From positions 1 through 18,349 of the forward strand of contig JAEZNB010000110.1 of the NCBI GenBank assembly GCA_023441965.1: DNA of 18,349 bases. The letters run 5' to 3'. Position numbers and translations under genes: made by a program. The DNA comes from Bacillota bacterium. GTDB lineage: Bacteria > Bacillota > Clostridia > Lachnospirales > Lachnospiraceae. Positions 14,511-18,349 of the stretch are shown here, piece after piece. Within the stretch, counting starts at the first letter, position 1, and each line of letters opens with the position of its first letter. The notes under the pieces are model-generated. The model saw nothing but the letters and a program-made list of their open reading frames with translations. It had not been told where the DNA came from and made no database searches.

Positions 14511-14870
14511 ATGGAACAGAAGTCAGCTCTATGTGATTGTGATGTGATACATGCGGATGTTGTGGATAAGGTAAAGCAGCATCTGCCTATGGATGAGAAG
14601 CTCTATGATCTGGCAGATTTCTTCAAGGTGTTTGGTGACAGCACCAGAATTAAGCTTTTATGGGCCTTGGATATGGAGGAGATGTGTACCTGTGATCTGG
14701 CAGTACTTCTGAATATGACCAAATCGGCAGTCTCACATCAGCTAAAGACCCTTCGGCAGGAGAAGCTGGTGAAGTACCGCAGGGAGGGTAAGAATGTATT
14801 CTATTCTTTGCAGGATGAGCATGTGAAGAATTTGCTTGAGATCGGTTTAGAGCATATCATGGAGAAATAA
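14511..14870 (+). CDS. cadC: CadC-like ArsR/SmtB metal-sensing repressor
   Basis: The 119-residue protein is a winged-helix repressor that leaves DNA when it binds Cd, Zn or Pb. FKVFGDSTRIKLLWAL and CDLAVLLNMTKSAVSHQLKTLRQEKLVKYRREGKNVFYSL form the DNA-binding core. Metal sites are visible: N-terminal CDC (C8, C10) with MCTCD (C59, C61) matches the alpha3N site of CadC, and D102, H104, H115 and E118 match the alpha5 DxH...HxxE site of SmtB. The start at 14511 follows an AAGGAGG region. The frame extends upstream through the operator and promoter, so longer starts are wrong. The stop lies 29 bp before cadA; the operon is autoregulated by the operator at 14438. Confidence 0.92.
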   Translation: MEQKSALCDCDVIHADVVDKVKQHLPMDEKLYDLADFFKVFGDSTRIKLLWALDMEEMCTCDLAVLLNMTKSAVSHQLKTLRQEKLVKYRREGKNVFYSLQDEHVKNLLEIGLEHIMEK

Positions 14871-14899
14871 TGTGACAGATGTATGGAGGTAATAGGAGT

Positions 14900-17188
14900 A
14901 TGAAGCTGGAATATGAACTGAAGGGTCTGTGCTGTGCCAATTGTGCCGCGAAGATCGAGAAGGAGGTTTCCGATCTTTCAGAGGTAAGGGATGTAAGCCT
15001 GAACCTCATCAATAATAAATTAAGTATTACAGCCGATCATGGGCAGGAGGAAGCAATGACCCGCAAGGTGAAGCGGATTGTAGCAGCTCATGAGCCGGAT
15101 GTTAAGGTAATAGAGCTTTTCCCAGAGAAAGCCTTGAAAGCAGCAGAAGCCACTTTGGAAGTGCCGGGAAGCGTCCGGGAAATAACACGAACCGTTTCTA
15201 AGACACCCCGGAACACCCCGGAGGTAGTTGCTGCTTCGGAAGAGGGCGACAGGAAGAAAGACAGGAGTAAGCAGGAGGAAGAAGCGGAGGAAAATCCGCG
15301 AATTTATATGCTAAGAATTGCAGCAGCCCTCTTGCTTCTGGCTGCCTTTTCCCTGCTTCCTGTTTCAGAGGGAGTAAAGACCGGAGCCTTTCTCATTGCC
15401 TTTTTGATTTCCGGATATGATGTATTGATAAAAGCAGGTAAGAATATCCACAGGGGAAGAATCTTCGATGAGAACTTCCTGATGGGTATCGCTTCCCTGG
15501 GAGCCTTTCTGATCGGTGAACAGGTAGAAGCTGTGAGTGTACTGATCTTCTATGGTATCGGAGAGCTGCTTCAGGATATGGCGGTCAATCGATCCAGAAA
15601 AAACATTGCCGGTCTGATGGATATCCGTCCTGACTATGCAAATCTTAAGTCAGGGGATTCCTATCGGCGGGTTTCCCCGGAACAGGTTGTACAGGGGGAG
15701 ATCATCCTGGTAAAACCGGGCGAGAAGATACCCTTGGACGGAATCATACTCAATGGCAGCAGCTGTATAGATACCAGAGCTTTGACCGGAGAGAGTATCC
15801 CGACTGAGGTGACGAAGGAGGATACGGTCTTATCGGGGACCATCAATGTCAGAGGAGTATTGGAGATACTGGTGACGAAGAGCTTTGGCGACTCTACGGT
15901 GGCCAAGATTCTGGAGCTGGTGCAGGACTCCGGCAGTAAGAAGGCAGATAGTGAGAAATTCATCACGAGGTTTGCCAGGTATTATACTCCCGCTGTTGTA
16001 TTTACTGCGGTCGGAGTAGCTTTGTTCCCTCCGCTTCTGGGCTTCGGCAGCTTTTCTTCCTGGATCTACCGTGCCTTAAGCTTTCTGATTATATCCTGTC
16101 CTTGTGCCCTGGTAATCTCCATACCGCTTAGCTTCTTCGGAGGAATAGGAGGAGCAGCCAGACAAGGTATCCTGATTAAGGGAGGAAATTATCTGGATGC
16201 TCTAAATCATATGGAGACTGTGGTTTTTGATAAGACGGGAACTCTGACAGAAGGCATCTTTGCCGTGACAGAGCTGCATCCTGTATCCGGCTGGCAGGCA
16301 GAAGAGCTGCTTAAGCTGGCTGCGATTGCGGAATATCATTCTACTCATCCAATTGCGAACTCTCTGATGGATTATATTGATAAATCCGGCTCAGATTTTA
16401 ATAGCACGTTAGTCCTGCTTCCGGGAACCGAGGTGGAGCTGACTTTGGCTGAAGCGGCTGAGGAGGCACAAATTACGGAGAGAGCCGGTTATGGTATGAT
16501 CGCCGAGTTAAGAGGCGGAAGGATCTATGCGGGTAACAGCAAACTGATGAAAGAACAGGGGCTTCAGGTTGAGGAGCCGGCCTTTGGCAGTGTTGTCCAT
16601 CTATCCTGGAATGAGACCTATCTCGGATATATCCTGATCTCGGATCAACTGAAGGCCGGTGCCGCCGCAGGAATTGCCGAGCTTAAGAAATACGGTGTGA
16701 AGCAAACGGTTATGCTGACCGGAGACCATAGGAATATGGCAGAGCAGATTGCGAAGCAGTGCGGCATCGATCGTTATCATGCGGAGTTACTGCCCCAAGA
16801 TAAGGTAGACCTCTTCGACAGCTATAAATCCCAGGGAAGTCTGGGCAGCAAGACCGTATTTGTTGGCGATGGCATCAATGATGCGCCGGTGCTTGCCGGT
16901 GCGGATATCGGTATTGCCATGGGTGGAGTCGGATCGGATGCAGCCATCGAAGCAGCCGATATTGTTATTATGAATGATGATATCGGTAAACTGGGAACTG
17001 CAATCAGAGTGGCAAGAAAAACCAGAGTCATTGTGATGCAGAATATTATTTTTGCCCTTGGAACCAAGCTGGTAATAATGCTACTGGCATTTTTCGGCAT
17101 CAGCTCTATCTGGTTTGCCATTTTTGCGGATGTCGGTGTAGCCTTGTTGGCTTTGGCCAATTCCTTGCGGGCGATGTATGTGAAGTAA
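14900..17188 (+). CDS. cadA: Cd/Zn/Pb-translocating P-type ATPase
   Basis: The 762-residue protein is a P1B-type ATPase exporting soft divalent metals. An N-terminal HMA domain has the metal pair C12 and C15 (CANC). A long Lys/Glu-rich linker (about 75-130) leads to the membrane core. Motifs: TGES (296-299), the CPC ion motif (400-402), DKTGT with phosphorylated D444, the HP motif (H483, P484) and GDGIND (D657). The CPC motif and cadC linkage favour Zn/Cd/Pb over copper. I chose the start at 14900 (MKLEYELKG) with GGAGG 10 nt upstream; an ATG at 14879 lacks a site. The last codons, AMYVK-stop, are the first unit of the 20-bp array that follows. No terminator is visible directly downstream. 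Confidence 0.93.
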   Translation: MKLEYELKGLCCANCAAKIEKEVSDLSEVRDVSLNLINNKLSITADHGQEEAMTRKVKRIVAAHEPDVKVIELFPEKALKAAEATLEVPGSVREITRTVSKTPRNTPEVVAASEEGDRKKDRSKQEEEAEENPRIYMLRIAAALLLLAAFSLLPVSEGVKTGAFLIAFLISGYDVLIKAGKNIHRGRIFDENFLMGIASLGAFLIGEQVEAVSVLIFYGIGELLQDMAVNRSRKNIAGLMDIRPDYANLKSGDSYRRVSPEQVVQGEIILVKPGEKIPLDGIILNGSSCIDTRALTGESIPTEVTKEDTVLSGTINVRGVLEILVTKSFGDSTVAKILELVQDSGSKKADSEKFITRFARYYTPAVVFTAVGVALFPPLLGFGSFSSWIYRALSFLIISCPCALVISIPLSFFGGIGGAARQGILIKGGNYLDALNHMETVVFDKTGTLTEGIFAVTELHPVSGWQAEELLKLAAIAEYHSTHPIANSLMDYIDKSGSDFNSTLVLLPGTEVELTLAEAAEEAQITERAGYGMIAELRGGRIYAGNSKLMKEQGLQVEEPAFGSVVHLSWNETYLGYILISDQLKAGAAAGIAELKKYGVKQTVMLTGDHRNMAEQIAKQCGIDRYHAELLPQDKVDLFDSYKSQGSLGSKTVFVGDGINDAPVLAGADIGIAMGGVGSDAAIEAADIVIMNDDIGKLGTAIRVARKTRVIVMQNIIFALGTKLVIMLLAFFGISSIWFAIFADVGVALLALANSLRAMYVK

Positions 17189-17310
17189 GTGCTATGCATG
17201 AGAAGTAAGAGAAACGTATGTGAAGTAAGAGCAAGATATGTGAAGTAAGAAAAATGCATGTGAAGTAAGAGCAATGTAAGGGAAATAAGAGCAATGTATA
17301 TGAAATAGTG
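17171..17310 (+). repeat. Seven-unit 20-bp tandem repeat starting in the cadA 3' end
   Basis: Units start at 17171, 17191, 17211, 17231, 17251, 17271 and 17291, exactly 20 bp apart. The consensus is GCAATGTATGTGAAGTAAGA. The first unit contains the last five cadA codons and its TAA stop. Units 2-5 keep AGTAAGA almost unchanged and units 6-7 are more diverged (AAATAAGA, AAATAGTG), the pattern of an ageing slippage array. No dyad symmetry is seen within a unit. Copies of ATGTGAAGTAA place an ATG and stop codons in each unit, so no long ORF can run through it. Confidence 0.9.
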
Positions 17311-17475
17311 GGTATGGGTGAAGCCTCAAAGCAGGGTGGATTCAATTACCAGCTACCTCTTCCTATATGACACATTTGTGCCAAATATTACAGCTATAAT
17401 TAACTAAAAATACTAAGAAATCCAAGAAACTTTACCGATATACTACTTAGGACATGTGATATAGGAGGGTACAAG
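17311..17475. other. Intergenic region before the surface-protein gene
   Basis: After the repeat array the sequence is A/T-rich. A TATAAT occurs near 17395 (GCTATAATTAAC) but has no good -35 at the right distance, so I do not call a firm promoter. No intrinsic terminator for cadA was found. Confidence 0.35.
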
Positions 17476-18349
17476 ATGATAAAAAGGAAAGGGTTGGTTC
17501 GTTTTCTCTTATGCAGCATACTGTTTACGGTTGGCATATTATTAACTGGAGGTCATACTGCCAAGGCTGCTGATATTCCTCTGCCAAAGGAATATTTCTT
17601 CGTGATAGACGGCGTGAATCGACCTACAGGTACAGAATATGAAATGAGCAGCAGGGAGTTGACCATTAGTGTCAGTGCTGATGGAGGATGGGATCAGGGA
17701 ACGACAGTCACCTGGACCAACTCAAACAGCAACATTGTCACACTCCATAATATAAACCCCACCACGATCCAATTAAGGCGGGTGGGACCCGGTTATACTA
17801 CGATTACAGCCTTACTCCAATACGGATCCCTGCGATACACCTTAAGCTGTCAGATTCTTGTTAACCTATCCTTTGATGAATCGGCAATGAACCTGATTTA
17901 TGCTACGGTCACGAGGGAAAAGGTTCTGATATTAAGTGATGACGTTCCGTATAAGGATATTGTTTTAAAATATGTGGATTCCACTGTGATCGGCGGGAAT
18001 GAAATCTCGCAGTTGGTTGAATTTACGAGTGATAATGTAGGAGTAGCCGAAGTCGTTAACGGTAGGGTTCATGCAAGAGGTGGAGGAAGCACCCGGATAA
18101 CAGCAACCACAACCACCAGATCGACGAAGGGGACACCTAAGACGGACACGATCAGAGTTGTAGTGAAGCCTACCTTTCGGCTGGAATACGATTCGGGCAG
18201 TACCCATATTGTGAAGGATTCAACAGATACACCCGCTACAGCAACCCCGGCCATCAATGTCCCTTCCAGCTTTGTCATTAATTCGAATGCCATGGTGGCA
18301 ACCAATTTAGTCTGGAGAGTAAAGGACGTAAGTACGGGCAAGTTCCTGC
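17476..18349 (+). CDS. Secreted Ig-like (Big_2-type) surface protein, partial
   Basis: The first 291 residues are present and the gene runs off the right edge. ATG at 17476 has AGGAGG about 7 nt upstream. The N-terminus is a signal peptide (MIKRKGLVRFLLCSILFTVGILL, likely cleavage near AKA-AD). What follows is beta-rich, Ser/Thr/Asn-rich sequence with repeated Ig-like patterns: TVTWTNSNSNIVTL with GPGYTTITALL, and VEFTSDNVGVAEVVNGRVHARGGGSTRITATTTT, both close to Big_2 repeats. A third Ig-like module may begin near the edge. The mature protein is probably an extracellular or wall-bound adhesin-like protein; the anchor cannot be seen. No enzymatic domain is visible in the fragment. Confidence 0.8.
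   Translation, partial: MIKRKGLVRFLLCSILFTVGILLTGGHTAKAADIPLPKEYFFVIDGVNRPTGTEYEMSSRELTISVSADGGWDQGTTVTWTNSNSNIVTLHNINPTTIQLRRVGPGYTTITALLQYGSLRYTLSCQILVNLSFDESAMNLIYATVTREKVLILSDDVPYKDIVLKYVDSTVIGGNEISQLVEFTSDNVGVAEVVNGRVHARGGGSTRITATTTTRSTKGTPKTDTIRVVVKPTFRLEYDSGSTHIVKDSTDTPATATPAINVPSSFVINSNAMVATNLVWRVKDVSTGKFL

Noticed and set aside
17171..17310. Regular repeats that might be a CRISPR array.
   Set aside because: The units are directly adjacent without unique spacers and include coding sequence of cadA; no cas genes are nearby.
17106..17345. Long minus-strand ORFs with repeated SHT/YFTY-like residues across the cadA end.
   Set aside because: They are the antisense translation of the 20-bp repeat array and cadA, with no start signal.

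Overview
The window looks like a chromosomal segment of a Gram-positive, low-to-mid GC clostridial bacterium, most likely a Lachnospiraceae relative. The basis is strong AGGAGG-type ribosome binding sites before nearly every gene, sigma-A promoters of the TTGNNN-17-TATAAT type, Clostridia-typical families (DUF975, VanW, Big_2 surface proteins, a CapA-like phosphoesterase, MATE, a type-3 amidase), lipobox lipoproteins and no outer-membrane genes. The genus is inferred and was not proven by any search.

Layout. (1) 1-2511: a broken IS66-family insertion sequence on the minus strand, order tnpA-tnpB-tnpC. The 3' end of tnpC, with the expected catalytic Glu, is replaced at about position 123 by the end of a second mobile element. 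That end carries four imperfect 22-23 bp repeats and resembles an IS21-type terminus. (2) 2512-7363: cell-envelope genes. These are a secreted CapA-like phosphoesterase with a Big_2 domain, a signal-less amidase on the opposite strand, a DUF975 membrane protein and a stand-alone SagB-type nitroreductase. A 21-codon ORF runs into a terminator ahead of capA. (3) 7364-11006: a four-gene operon of a threonine-dehydratase-like PLP enzyme plus a complete polar amino acid ABC importer (lipoprotein, permease, ATPase). It has a structured leader and a strong hairpin after the binding-protein gene. It probably imports and deaminates a hydroxy amino acid, or a similar amino acid whose identity cannot be read from the sequence. 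(4) 11043-12898: a small basic 62-aa protein and a VanW-family lipoprotein, each with its own near-consensus promoter and terminator. (5) 12983-14382: a MATE exporter. (6) 14403-17310: a cadC-cadA heavy-metal resistance operon, with an ArsR/SmtB repressor carrying both the alpha3N Cys site and the alpha5 His/Asp/Glu site, a 12-2-12 operator at the transcription start, and a Zn/Cd/Pb P-type ATPase. The last codons of cadA are the first copy of a seven-unit, exactly 20-bp tandem array. (7) 17476-end: the start of a secreted Ig-like-domain surface protein that runs off the window.

No obviously new multi-gene system was found. The most unusual items are the 20-bp array seeded in the cadA 3' end, the dehydratase-importer operon with its leader, the truncated IS66 with the repeat-bearing foreign end, and the tiny ORF/terminator ahead of capA. 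Several gene starts were moved to sites with a good ribosome binding site. All family names come from motif recognition by eye.
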